64,000 bases of DNA, from contig NZ_JBPSEG010000008.1 of the NCBI RefSeq assembly GCF_051488665.1, forward strand, positions 1 to 64,000. Direction: 5' to 3'. Source of the DNA: Melioribacter sp051488665. Lineage in GTDB: Bacteria > Bacteroidota > Ignavibacteria > Ignavibacteriales > Melioribacteraceae. The translations under genes and the position numbers were made by a program. The notes below the pieces were generated by a model. The model searched no databases. It worked only from the letters and a program-made list of their open reading frames with translations, and was not told the origin of the DNA. Positions 53,699 to 61,597 of this stretch are shown one piece after another (the stretch's first letter is position 1; each line of letters starts with the position of its first letter).

Positions 53699-54595
53699 TT
53701 ATCGTAATTTTTGAGTGACTTTAAAATGTAATTTAGCAAATTTTTGCAACTTATCTTTGTCGATGTTTTTTGCCGCTTGCAGGACGGAGTCCGACGCCCC
53801 TTTCGGCAAATCCATACCGTTATTTTTTTGTTCTAAGAACCATTCGTTAAATTTATTTCTTGCCAGAATCGAAGCGGCGGCAACTCCGGTATATCTTTCC
53901 GCTCCGGTTTCCATGATGAATTTGATATCTTTCGTATCGATCGACGGATGAATCTCCAGTTTCCGGTTGCTGAATTTATCCGTTATTACAAGATTACATT
54001 GAACCCGCTTTAGAAGTTTGCCCGTAACCTGAGAATGGCAATGAACGAGCAGTTTGTTCAGATTTCTGTATTGATCGTACAACCTGTTATAATCTTCCGG
54101 TTCAAGAGAACAAATTTCAAAATCATTTTCTATAATTTGTTTAATAGATTCGGCAAGCGAATCGATTTGAGTGTCGCTTAAATCCTTGCTGTCGCGCACT
54201 CCTATCCGTTTCAATTTTAAGGCGGTTTCCTTATTCACATAAACTGCCGCAACTACCAGCGGACCGAAATAATCTCCTTTGCCGCATTCGTCCGAACCGA
54301 TATATTCGTCGTATTCGACGTCGTTATTTCGAATTTCAGGAGGATTTTCGTAGAAGACCATACTTTTGATTTTGTTGTATTCGAAAGAATCCGAATCGCC
54401 CTGAAGAACGATTTTATTTCCTTTTTTGCCGAAATAAACCTGTACTTTTATTTTCTTTTTGTTGTAATCGACCGTGAATTCGTAGTTGTAATTTTTTTCT
54501 TTGATATCCGACGGATTAAAATCCATTGCTGAAATTTTATTTCGAATAGATTTGATAATGTAGAAAGCCGATTTTTTGAAACTTGTATTTGTCAT
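53699..54595 (-). CDS. rnhC: Ribonuclease HIII
   Basis: Degrades RNA in RNA-DNA hybrids. The 298-residue protein has the N-terminal TBP-like domain (about 1-85, with YTVDYNKKKIKVQVYFGKKG) that distinguishes RNase HIII from HII. The catalytic domain contains YIGSDECGKGDYFGPLVVAAVYV (Asp/Glu of the active site, about 98-120), IGVRDSKDLSDTQI and further on TGAERYTGVAAASILARNKFNEW. This matches type 2 RNase H. Cytosolic. It lies 28 bp upstream of pfkA on the same strand. Confidence 0.94.
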   Translation of the reverse strand: MTNTSFKKSAFYIIKSIRNKISAMDFNPSDIKEKNYNYEFTVDYNKKKIKVQVYFGKKGNKIVLQGDSDSFEYNKIKSMVFYENPPEIRNNDVEYDEYIGSDECGKGDYFGPLVVAAVYVNKETALKLKRIGVRDSKDLSDTQIDSLAESIKQIIENDFEICSLEPEDYNRLYDQYRNLNKLLVHCHSQVTGKLLKRVQCNLVITDKFSNRKLEIHPSIDTKDIKFIMETGAERYTGVAAASILARNKFNEWFLEQKNNGMDLPKGASDSVLQAAKNIDKDKLQKFAKLHFKVTQKLR

Positions 54596-54749
54596 AAGTA
54601 TAACAAAATTAATTGAAATCGTAACTTATGAATTTTAGACGAGAAAATTGCTTTGCCGGCGTAAATTACCTTTTTCAATGGAGAAATTCGATAAAATTTC
54701 GTAATCTTGTGACCGTCTTTTTACGGAATTTTATTGAAGAGATATAGCT

Positions 54750-55196
54750 GGATTATTGCCTGTCCGACATAGACGGAAATGCGGCGGTCATAGAAAATTT
54801 ATTAACAATAAAGTTCTTTCGGTTATTCCGGAGAGGTGGTAGAGTGGTTGCCTGTCCGACATAGACGGAAATGCGGTGGTCTTGAAAACTTATTGACAAT
54901 AAAGTTCTTTTAGTTATTTTGGAGAGGTGGCAGAGTGGTTGCCTGTCCGACGCAGACGGAAATGCGGCGGTCATAGAAAACGTATTAACAATAAAGTTCT
55001 TTCAGTTATTACGGAGAGGTGGCAGAGTGGTTGCCTGTCCGAATTAGACGGAAATGCGGCGGTCTTAGAAAACTTATTTACAATAAAGTTCTTTCGGTTA
55101 TTCCGGAGAGGTGGCAGAGTGGTTGCCTGTCCGACTAAGACGGAAATGCGGCGGTCTTAGAAAACTTATTAACAATAAAGTTCTTTTAGATATTCT
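54750..55196 (+). repeat. Five tandem tRNA-Ser 5'-half copies with palindrome in the D-loop
   Basis: Copies begin at about 54746 (degenerate start), 54830, 54921, 55013 and 55105, with a period of 91-92 bp; the intact tRNA-Ser starts at 55197. Each reads GGAGAGGTGGCAGAGTGGTTG, then an inserted CCTGTCCG-n-GACGGA, then AATGCGGCGGTC and part of the anticodon loop, ending after about AAAAC. A linker TTATTAACAATAAAGTTCTTT ends the unit. The centre of the insert varies by copy (ACATAGA twice, ACGCAGA, AATTAGA, ACTAAGA) while the TCCG and CGGA ends are constant. The anticodon bases in copies are altered (TTAGA, ATAGA). Read-through ORFs across it are artefacts. Confidence 0.93.
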
Positions 55197-55283
55197 GGAG
55201 AGGTGGCAGAGTGGTTGAATGCGGCGGTCTTGAAAACCGTTTGGCGCGTCCGCGCCACGGGGGTTCGAATCCCTCCCTCTCCG
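55197..55283 (+). tRNA. tRNA-Ser (anticodon TGA)
   Basis: An intact 87-nt type II tRNA. The acceptor GGAGAGG pairs with CCTCTCC, followed by discriminator G. The D arm includes TGGCAGAGTGGTTGAATGC, and the anticodon arm is CGGT-CTTGAAA-ACCG (TGA). The long variable arm is GGCGCG/CGCGCC-like, and the T arm is GGGGG TTCGAAT CCCTC. CCA is not encoded. Five truncated 5'-half copies precede it; the TATTCT just before the gene is too close to act as its -10, so transcription probably starts upstream and runs through the array. Confidence 0.96.
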
Positions 55284-55565
55284 CAAAAGTTTCATTTTTA
55301 GCCTAATATCCAAACTTTCCCATTCGACATAAAACAGTAAAAGTTTCCGGGACTTTCCTTAAAACCACTAAAAAAATGAAAATTTAGTCAACAATTTTGT
55401 CAACAATTTTTTGCCCTTTCCATCAGCCCAAAGAACGCTTTTATTAAAGGAAAAACCGCTGAAGAAACAAGCATAGGGATTATTCTATAATGGTTATGAA
55501 AATTAATACTATTTTAATTACTTTATATTATGAAAAATTGATATTCACCTCATAAGTATTTCTAA
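55284..55565. other. Spacer between tRNA-Ser and the restriction-modification pair
   Basis: About 282 bp, A/T-rich, with no gene or clear att-like repeat of the tRNA 3' end that I can see. It marks the junction between the tRNA array and the R-M genes, a typical place for an inserted module. Confidence 0.45.
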
Positions 55566-56858
55566 ATGAAGACAAAACATAAGATAATTATCGGCGACTC
55601 CAGGGACATGAGGGAAATCCAGGATGCATCGGTGCATCTTGTTGTAACTTCTCCGCCTTATTGGCAATTAAAGGATTATGGTTCCGAAAAGCAAATAGGG
55701 TATAACGACACATACGAGGATTATATAAATAACTTGAACCTTGTTTGGCAAGAATGTTATCGGGTTCTGCAAGAAGGGTGCCGGTTATGCATTAATATTG
55801 GCGACCAATTTGCGCGTTCGGTTTATTATGGAAGATATAAAATTATTCCGATACGCACGGAAATTATTAAATTCTGCGAAACTATAGGCTTTGATTATAT
55901 GGGCGCAATCATATGGCAGAAACCAACTACAATGAATACTACCGGCGGCGCGTCTGTGATGGGAAGTTATCCGTACCCGAGGAACGGCATTATTAAGATC
56001 GATTACGAATTTATTTTAATTTTTAAGAAGCCTGGACTAACTTCAAAAGTATCCAGGGAAATAAAAGAAAAATCGAAACTTACCAAAGAAGAATGGAACG
56101 ATTATTTCTCCGGACACTGGAACTTTGGCGGGGAAAGACAGGATAAGCATCTTGCAATGTTCCCGGAAGAATTGCCCAAAAGACTTATTAAAATGTTCAC
56201 TTTTGTAGGCGATACCGTATTGGACCCGTTTCTCGGAAGCGGGACTACGACCTTGGCGGCTAAGAATCTTGAAAGAAATTCAATAGGATATGAAGTCAAT
56301 GAAGAATTTTTAAACGTAATAAAAGATAAAGTCGGTATAACATCTCCGGGATTTATGGATAATGCGAGTTTTGAAATCGTAATGCAAAAAAATATTACAA
56401 AAAATTGGAACGAACGTTTGAAAGATTTGCCTTATCGCTTTAAAGATCCCGTTAAATTTGATTTGAAAATTAATCCCAAGAAATTGCAGTTTGGGTCTAA
56501 AATTGACTCGGGAAATGCGAAGCGCGAAGAGTATTTTTCGATTAAAAGCATTGTCTCGCCGGAAATTATGGTATTAAACAGCGGGGTAACGATAAAACTT
56601 ATTGGCATTAAGCACAAAAAAGATAAATACGAAGAAGCGATTGAATTTCTTAGTTCAAAACTCAAAGGACAGAAAGTTTTTTTGAAATTCGATAGAGTTA
56701 AATATGACGAAAAAAATAATTTACTTGTATATCTCTATCTGAAGAATAAAACGTTTATCAATGCGCACCTTATTAAATATGGTTTTGCCGACGTGGATAA
56801 TAGTTCCGAATTTTCTTACAAAGACAAATTTAAAAAATTAGGCGTACCTAATGGCTAA
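55566..56858 (+). CDS. DNA methyltransferase (MjaI-type, N4-cytosine-like) with SNase-like C-terminal domain
   Basis: A 430-residue methyltransferase of the beta class. The catalytic motif SPPYW (29-33) precedes the SAM motif DPFLGSGTTTLAA (about 219-231). SPPY is usual for N4-cytosine enzymes, and the linked nuclease gene fits the MjaI group (recognition CTAG, inferred from the family). From about 325 a second domain appears: IKLIGIKHKKDKYEEAIEFL ... GQKVFLKFDRVKYDEKNNLLVYLYLKNKTFINAHLIKYGFADVD, a staphylococcal-nuclease-like fold. The positions matching SNase Arg35, Glu43 and Arg87 are Lys, Lys and Asn, so it is probably a non-catalytic DNA-binding tail. The stop overlaps the next start by 8 bp. 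Confidence 0.85.
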   Translation: MKTKHKIIIGDSRDMREIQDASVHLVVTSPPYWQLKDYGSEKQIGYNDTYEDYINNLNLVWQECYRVLQEGCRLCINIGDQFARSVYYGRYKIIPIRTEIIKFCETIGFDYMGAIIWQKPTTMNTTGGASVMGSYPYPRNGIIKIDYEFILIFKKPGLTSKVSREIKEKSKLTKEEWNDYFSGHWNFGGERQDKHLAMFPEELPKRLIKMFTFVGDTVLDPFLGSGTTTLAAKNLERNSIGYEVNEEFLNVIKDKVGITSPGFMDNASFEIVMQKNITKNWNERLKDLPYRFKDPVKFDLKINPKKLQFGSKIDSGNAKREEYFSIKSIVSPEIMVLNSGVTIKLIGIKHKKDKYEEAIEFLSSKLKGQKVFLKFDRVKYDEKNNLLVYLYLKNKTFINAHLIKYGFADVDNSSEFSYKDKFKKLGVPNG

Positions 56859-57492
56859 AGAATGGATTTTGAATTCGGCTACTAACAGATTCCAATTGAA
56901 TTTCAAGAAAAATGTAGGGGCGGTTTCCGAAGAAATAAGAAAATGCGAACCAAAATCTTTAGAAGAATGGGAAACGTATTATTTTAATAATGTATACCCA
57001 AGGGAACATTTGATAGATTTAGGCAAAAAATTGTATGTTAAAGTGACGGAAGTGCTTGCGGCTGAAATTGACCGGATAACCGAGCAGGATTGTATCGATT
57101 ATATCTACAATCTGGTAATAAAAAGGACTTTCGACGGTTATATTACAGAAAGAAAGACTATCTACGAGCAATTGCAGGATATACTAAATGTTAGAATCGA
57201 ACCCGCCCCCGATAAATGGGACAGATTATTTAATGTGGATTTTTATATAAAAATAAATGATAAGTATATAGGAATTCAAATTAAACCAGCTGGAGGAGTG
57301 TCGCACATCTCTCAAATATATAAGGAACGTCAACTTCAGGAAAAAACACATAAGAAATTTACCGATAAATACGGCGGTAAAGTGTTTTACGTAATTTCTA
57401 TTAAAGAAGGGCGAAACAAAAAAATATATAATACCGAGATAATTGAAGAGATTAAAAAGGAAATCAAAAGATTGGAAAACGTAGCAGAATAA
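56851..57492 (+). CDS. MjaI-family type II restriction endonuclease
   Basis: A 213-residue endonuclease. It begins inside the methyltransferase stop (ATGGCTAAAG overlaps GGCTAA), so translation is coupled. The sequence from MAKEWILNSATNRFQLNFKKNVG and SLEEWETYYFNNVYPREHLIDLGKKLY matches the MjaI family. The catalytic PD-(D/E)xK core is likely DKWDRLFNVDFYIKI ... YIGIQIKPAG (about 130-150), with Asp, Gln and Lys, and GGKVFYVISIKEG following. Cleavage at CTAG-type sites is inferred from the family. It lacks a visible regulator (no C protein). Confidence 0.85.
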   Translation: MAKEWILNSATNRFQLNFKKNVGAVSEEIRKCEPKSLEEWETYYFNNVYPREHLIDLGKKLYVKVTEVLAAEIDRITEQDCIDYIYNLVIKRTFDGYITERKTIYEQLQDILNVRIEPAPDKWDRLFNVDFYIKINDKYIGIQIKPAGGVSHISQIYKERQLQEKTHKKFTDKYGGKVFYVISIKEGRNKKIYNTEIIEEIKKEIKRLENVAE

Positions 57493-57801
57493 GCAGGCAT
57501 TATAACCATCCAGCCTCGACGCGACAAAAGTGTTAGTCGATTCACTTCTATTTAAATCAGTAGGTTTCTTAAGTATACTAAATCGATCTGGGCAAATTTA
57601 CAGAGTATCGAAAACGGCGGTTGGAAATTTTCAAACAGATTGTAAAATTATTGTAAAACATGTATGCAGGGCGCATTGCGGCTTAGTTATATAATAGCTT
57701 TTCATTAAATTGGTTTCAAAACTTGGAATCATTATACATATAAAAGAAAAACCCGCCGTAAATATTCTTAGGCATTTCAAAAATTAATTGGAAGAAAATT
57801 A
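57493..57801. other. Intergenic region, nothing recognised
   Basis: 309 bp of A/T-rich sequence with no supported gene, terminator or repeat. It presumably holds the promoter of the following gene, but no TAnnTTTG box with a spaced TTG is evident. Confidence 0.45.
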
Positions 57802-59634
57802 ATGAAACAAAACCATAACAATCACAAATTCCACATACCTGTGCTCGGCGTAGGATATTCAGTCGACGCTCCTGTAAAAGTAGCAAAATACGGAATCTCA
57901 TCGGTAATATCCCTTGTGGACGATACATTGCTTGAAAAAATGCGCGAACATCATCTTAAAAAGAGGAACAAAATTTACATTCCTATCGAAACAAACGAAT
58001 ACGACTCGCGCGCCAAACGAACTCGAGCATACTTGAACGCAATTGACGAAATTGTAAAAGAGGATTTCGAAAAAGTAAAACGCTCGTCTTTCGGCAGCGG
58101 CGGAGATATCGATAAATATTTCGAAATGCTTCCTCAAAGTTCTCCTTTGAAAAAAGAATACGAAACGATGCTGTCAACAAAAGACGCTTTTGAAAAAAAT
58201 CGAATTGAAAAAAGTCTTCGCGAAAAAATGATTCCCGGCTCGATAGACGTAAATATTATGACAAAAGTAGATAAAAAAAATTACGGCGCCGGCGGAGTTG
58301 AGTTGGATTCGAAATTCAACGACGCGCACGCGGCATTGCGCGGCTTTGCAATGAGTAGTCTCTCAAGTAAAGTTATCTTCTCTGCAGGGATGAATCCCAG
58401 ACTCTACGGATACATCTCGTCGTTTGAAGATTTTTATCCTGATAATGAAGGCAATTTTAAAAAGAAGGTCGTAATTAAAGTGAGCGATTTTCGCTCGGCT
58501 CTTATCCAGGGCAAGTTTTTAGCTAAAAAGGGTATCTGGATTTCGGAATTCAGAGTAGAGTCGGGGCTCAACTGCGGAGGGCATGCTTTCGCCACCGATG
58601 GATATTTATTGGGTCCTATTCTGGAAGAATTCAAAAATCGAAAAACTGAATTATTAACGGAATTAAAGAAAGAGTATTTGCCTGCGTTGTTGAAAAAAGG
58701 TTATTATACCGATGAGTCGAAGCTCGATTACGATCTTACGGTTCAGGGCGGAGTCGGCAAGTCGAGCGAACAGGAATTCCTGGTTCGTCATTACGGAGTT
58801 AAATCCGTAGGCTGGGGGTCTCTGTTTTTGTTGGCGCCCGACGTTATAAATATTGACGAATATACGCTGGATAAATTGCTCAAAGCGCGCGAAGAGGATT
58901 TATACTTAAGCGAAATATCGCCGCTCGGAGTTCCATTCAACAATTTAAGAAATAATAGCAAAGATATCGAAAAATACGAACGGGTTGAATTGAATAAACC
59001 CGGAAGCCCTTGTCCCAAAAAATTCCTCGTTTCGAATACAGAATTTTCGGAAAAGCCGATTTGTACGGCGTCGAAATCGTACGTCAAGAAAAAAATCGAA
59101 CAATTGAAAAATGAAATAACCGATCCTGCGGAATATAAGCGTCAATACGAAAAAGTTATAGACAAAGCCTGTTTATGCGAAGGGCTGACCGTATCGCCGT
59201 TGATTAATCATGAAATTCCCACGCCCAAGCAAAGCAGAGCCGTATCGGTTTGTCCCGGTCCGAATATCGCATACTATTCAAAAAGATCCGATTTGAGGGG
59301 AATTGTAGATCATATTTACGGCAGAATTAATTTAATTACGGACAGCGCGCGTCCGAATTTCTTTATTAAAGAACTTCGATTATATATTGATTATTACAAA
59401 AATTTGGTTCTGAAAAAAGTGGATAGCGATATTGCAGACCGGAATAAAAAAAATACCGAAAAATACCTGACGGCTTTCAAGGAGAATATTATTAACGGAA
59501 TATCTTATTATAAAAGAATAGTAAACTGCATATACGAAGAGACCGGAGAAACAAAAGAAAAGATGACGGAAGCGCTGAATCAATGGGAAGAAGAATTAAT
59601 GAATGTTATGACGGCGGAAAAAGCGTGCGTTTAA
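57802..59634 (+). CDS. Conserved uncharacterised 610-residue protein
   Basis: A large cytosolic protein with strong internal conservation signs: HIPVLGVGYSVDAPVKVAKYGISSVISLVDD (about 11-41), PGSIDVNIMTKVDKKNYGAGG, SALIQGKFLAKKGIWISEFRVESGLNCGGHAFATDGYLLGPI (about 234-275), TVQGGVGKSSEQEF, PLGVPFNNLRN, GSPCPKKFLVSNTEF and SVCPGPNIAYYSKRS. It resembles homologues seen in Bacteroidota/Chlorobi but I know no assigned function. The early IPVLGVG..DAPVKVAKYGISSVISLVDD and GG.GH motifs are reminiscent of TIM-barrel FMN oxidoreductases of the nitronate monooxygenase type. Several cysteines (about 445, 481, 502) could bind a cofactor. Stand-alone, own promoter presumed. Function open. Confidence 0.72.
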   Translation: MKQNHNNHKFHIPVLGVGYSVDAPVKVAKYGISSVISLVDDTLLEKMREHHLKKRNKIYIPIETNEYDSRAKRTRAYLNAIDEIVKEDFEKVKRSSFGSGGDIDKYFEMLPQSSPLKKEYETMLSTKDAFEKNRIEKSLREKMIPGSIDVNIMTKVDKKNYGAGGVELDSKFNDAHAALRGFAMSSLSSKVIFSAGMNPRLYGYISSFEDFYPDNEGNFKKKVVIKVSDFRSALIQGKFLAKKGIWISEFRVESGLNCGGHAFATDGYLLGPILEEFKNRKTELLTELKKEYLPALLKKGYYTDESKLDYDLTVQGGVGKSSEQEFLVRHYGVKSVGWGSLFLLAPDVINIDEYTLDKLLKAREEDLYLSEISPLGVPFNNLRNNSKDIEKYERVELNKPGSPCPKKFLVSNTEFSEKPICTASKSYVKKKIEQLKNEITDPAEYKRQYEKVIDKACLCEGLTVSPLINHEIPTPKQSRAVSVCPGPNIAYYSKRSDLRGIVDHIYGRINLITDSARPNFFIKELRLYIDYYKNLVLKKVDSDIADRNKKNTEKYLTAFKENIINGISYYKRIVNCIYEETGETKEKMTEALNQWEEELMNVMTAEKACV

Positions 59635-59638
59635 ATTA

Positions 59639-59818
59639 GTGGATTTCGACGATTTACCTTGGTATAAATCGATCGTTTATTTCACGCTCGACGATGTGCA
59701 GTTTACGGCTAAAATTAATTCTGTAACAGAGCTTCGCGTTAACGAAAATATCGATATGTATCTGGAACTTGATCGTCTCCATTTCTTCGATAAAGATACG
59801 GAGCTCAGATTAAGCTGA
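59639..59818 (+). pseudogene. C-terminal TOBE-like relic of an ABC transporter ATPase
   Basis: A frame of 59 codons (GTG 59639, TGA 59816-59818) reads VYFTLDDVQFTAKINSVTEL followed by NENIDMYLELDRLHFFDKDT. This is the C-terminal TOBE domain pattern (...INSV..LR..E.I...LE.DRLH.FD...) of MalK/UgpC-type sugar ABC ATPases. No ATPase domain is present upstream, so it is probably what is left of a deleted gene. It is short, so an independent small protein cannot be excluded. Confidence 0.45.
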
Positions 59819-59897
59819 TAATTGTAAGTCCCTTACCTCAAAAACTTATTCTGAAACATAAATCCGCGTTTAATGGTCATATTGTTCGGAATTTCCT

Positions 59898-59905
59898 TAT
59901 TTTTG
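59898..59905 (+). promoter_or_regulatory. Candidate -7 box of the phosphomannomutase gene
   Basis: TATTTTTG is an exact TAnnTTTG element 22 bp before the start codon. No TTG is correctly spaced upstream, so the -33 part is uncertain. Confidence 0.35.
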
Positions 59906-59927
59906 CATAATCAATTTCGGAGGCAGT

Positions 59928-61274
59928 ATGGACAGAATTCCTTGTTTTAAAGCTTACGACATCAGAGGTAAAGTTCCTTCTGAATTGAATGCCGATTTGG
60001 CTTATAAGGTAGGCAGGGCGCTCGCAAAGTATCTCGATGCAAAGTTAATTGTTATCGGTCGCGACGTTCGACCTTCTTCTCCGGAATTATCGGATGCGCT
60101 GGCAAAAGGACTTACGGACGCAGGATGCGACGTCATCGATATCGGTTTGTGCGGTACGGAAATGATTTATTTTGCAACGCCTCATTTTAATGCAGACGGC
60201 GGCGTAATGATTACTGCCAGCCATAATCCGCCCGAATATAACGGACTTAAATTTGTCAGGGAAGGCTCCAAACCGCTCGGATACGATTCGGGTTTGAACG
60301 AAGTTGAAAAAATGATACTAAATGACGATTTGGGTGAAATTGCCGAAGTTAAAGGAACGGTACAGAAGAAAGATATAATGGAAGAGTTTATCAGTCATTT
60401 AAATAAATTCTACAACCCGGAAAAGATTTCTCCGTTCAAAGTGGTTGTAAACGCAGGAAACGGATGCGTCGGTCCGGCATTAGACCGTCTGGAAAAACTG
60501 CTGCCGATAAAAATGGTAAAAGTATTTCATGAACCGGATCCCGGATTTCCGAACGGAGTTCCGAATCCGTTGCTGCCCGAGAATCGTCAACCTACAATCA
60601 ACGCTATTAAAGAGAGCGGAGCCGACCTGGGCGTCGCGTGGGACGGAGACTACGACCGATGCTTTTTCTTCGACGAACACGGCAATTTTATCGAAGGATA
60701 TTATATTGTTGCATTGTTAGCTAAATCGATTTTACGCAATCATCCGGGCGAAAAAATCGTTTATGACCCGCGTTTAACATGGAATACTATCGACGTAGTT
60801 ACAAAAGCCGGCGGAGTGCCGGTTATTTCCAAGAGCGGGCATGCTTTTATCAAACAAAAGATGAGAGAAGTTAACGCCGTATACGGAGGCGAAATGTCGG
60901 CTCACCATTACTTCAGGGAAAATTCTTACTCCGACAGCGGATTGATTCCGTTCTTATTGATTCTGCAGCTCCTTTCCGAAGAGAATGCCAAATTATCCGA
61001 ACTCGTAGGAGAAATGATTAAAGCGTATCCGTGCTCGGGCGAAATTAATTCCAAGATTTCCGACCCGGCAGGCAAACTGATTGCAATTAAAGAAAAATAC
61101 AGCGACGGAAAGATTGACGAGCTCGACGGCGTAAGCGTAGAATATCCCGACTGGCGTTTTAATGTGAGAATGAGCAATACGGAGCCCCTGCTGAGACTCA
61201 ATGTGGAGGCAAAAGGGGACATCGAATTAATGCGCAAAAAAACGGAAGAATTGCTTAATTTTATCAGAAGCTAA
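59928..61274 (+). CDS. manB: Phosphomannomutase / phosphoglucomutase
   Basis: A 448-residue alpha-D-phosphohexomutase interconverting hexose 1- and 6-phosphates, for nucleotide sugar and polysaccharide synthesis. Domain motifs: the active-site serine loop ITASHNPPEYNGLKF (about 98-112), the metal loop GVAWDGDYDRCFFFDE (about 233-248), the sugar loop GGEMSAHHYF (about 322-331) and the phosphate loop RMSNTEPLLRL (about 412-422). The substrate specificity between mannose and glucose forms is not settled by motif alone. Ribosome site GGAGG. Followed by a small unknown gene. Confidence 0.93.
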   Translation: MDRIPCFKAYDIRGKVPSELNADLAYKVGRALAKYLDAKLIVIGRDVRPSSPELSDALAKGLTDAGCDVIDIGLCGTEMIYFATPHFNADGGVMITASHNPPEYNGLKFVREGSKPLGYDSGLNEVEKMILNDDLGEIAEVKGTVQKKDIMEEFISHLNKFYNPEKISPFKVVVNAGNGCVGPALDRLEKLLPIKMVKVFHEPDPGFPNGVPNPLLPENRQPTINAIKESGADLGVAWDGDYDRCFFFDEHGNFIEGYYIVALLAKSILRNHPGEKIVYDPRLTWNTIDVVTKAGGVPVISKSGHAFIKQKMREVNAVYGGEMSAHHYFRENSYSDSGLIPFLLILQLLSEENAKLSELVGEMIKAYPCSGEINSKISDPAGKLIAIKEKYSDGKIDELDGVSVEYPDWRFNVRMSNTEPLLRLNVEAKGDIELMRKKTEELLNFIRS

Positions 61275-61328
61275 AACATTTTATTTGGTGCGCCGTCTAA
61301 AATGCACAATAAATAAGGGAGAATTATC

Positions 61329-61544
61329 ATGCGCGAACAGGAAAAGCCGATTGATGTGGATAAATTGCTGCAAAACAAACTTAAAGGCGTTAGCGTTAAT
61401 ACGCTCGAGAATGCAATTGCAAAAGTAATAAGCGATTTGGTGGGCGAGGATTATAAATGCACAATCAGCGAAGTCAAATATACGCTTTTCAGCGGAGCCG
61501 ACTTTCACGTAAAAGTTGAATTGACTTATAATCCTAACGAATAA
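61329..61544 (+). CDS. Small protein of unknown function (71 aa)
   Basis: A 71-residue acidic protein (MREQEKPIDVDKLLQNKLKG ... CTISEVKYTLFSGADFHVKVELTYNP) with a GGGAGAA ribosome site and a following terminator, so it has good signs of being real. It has no motif or membrane segment that I recognise. It might be cotranscribed with manB (54-bp gap). Function unknown. Confidence 0.6.
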   Translation: MREQEKPIDVDKLLQNKLKGVSVNTLENAIAKVISDLVGEDYKCTISEVKYTLFSGADFHVKVELTYNPNE

Positions 61545-61557
61545 AAATTTTTCGGAA

Positions 61558-61587
61558 GCGCGGATATTCGTATCCGCGCATTTCTTT
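61558..61587 (+). terminator. Intrinsic terminator after the 71-aa gene
   Basis: GCGCGGATA (61558-61566) pairs perfectly with TATCCGCGC (61571-61579) around a TTCG tetraloop, followed by a T-rich tract. It closes the manB group. Confidence 0.9.
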
Positions 61588-61597
61588 TTCCCCTTAT

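Noticed and set aside
55105..55196. TTAACA-N16-TATTCT as a promoter directly before tRNA-Ser
   Set aside because: The TATTCT abuts the first base of the mature tRNA, so a start 6-7 bp downstream would fall within the tRNA.
54753..55313. Short frames across the tRNA-Ser array, including an antisense one with RGRDSNPR
   Set aside because: These are the tRNA-Ser and its half-copies read as protein; RGRDSNPR is a known false product of antisense tRNA-Ser.
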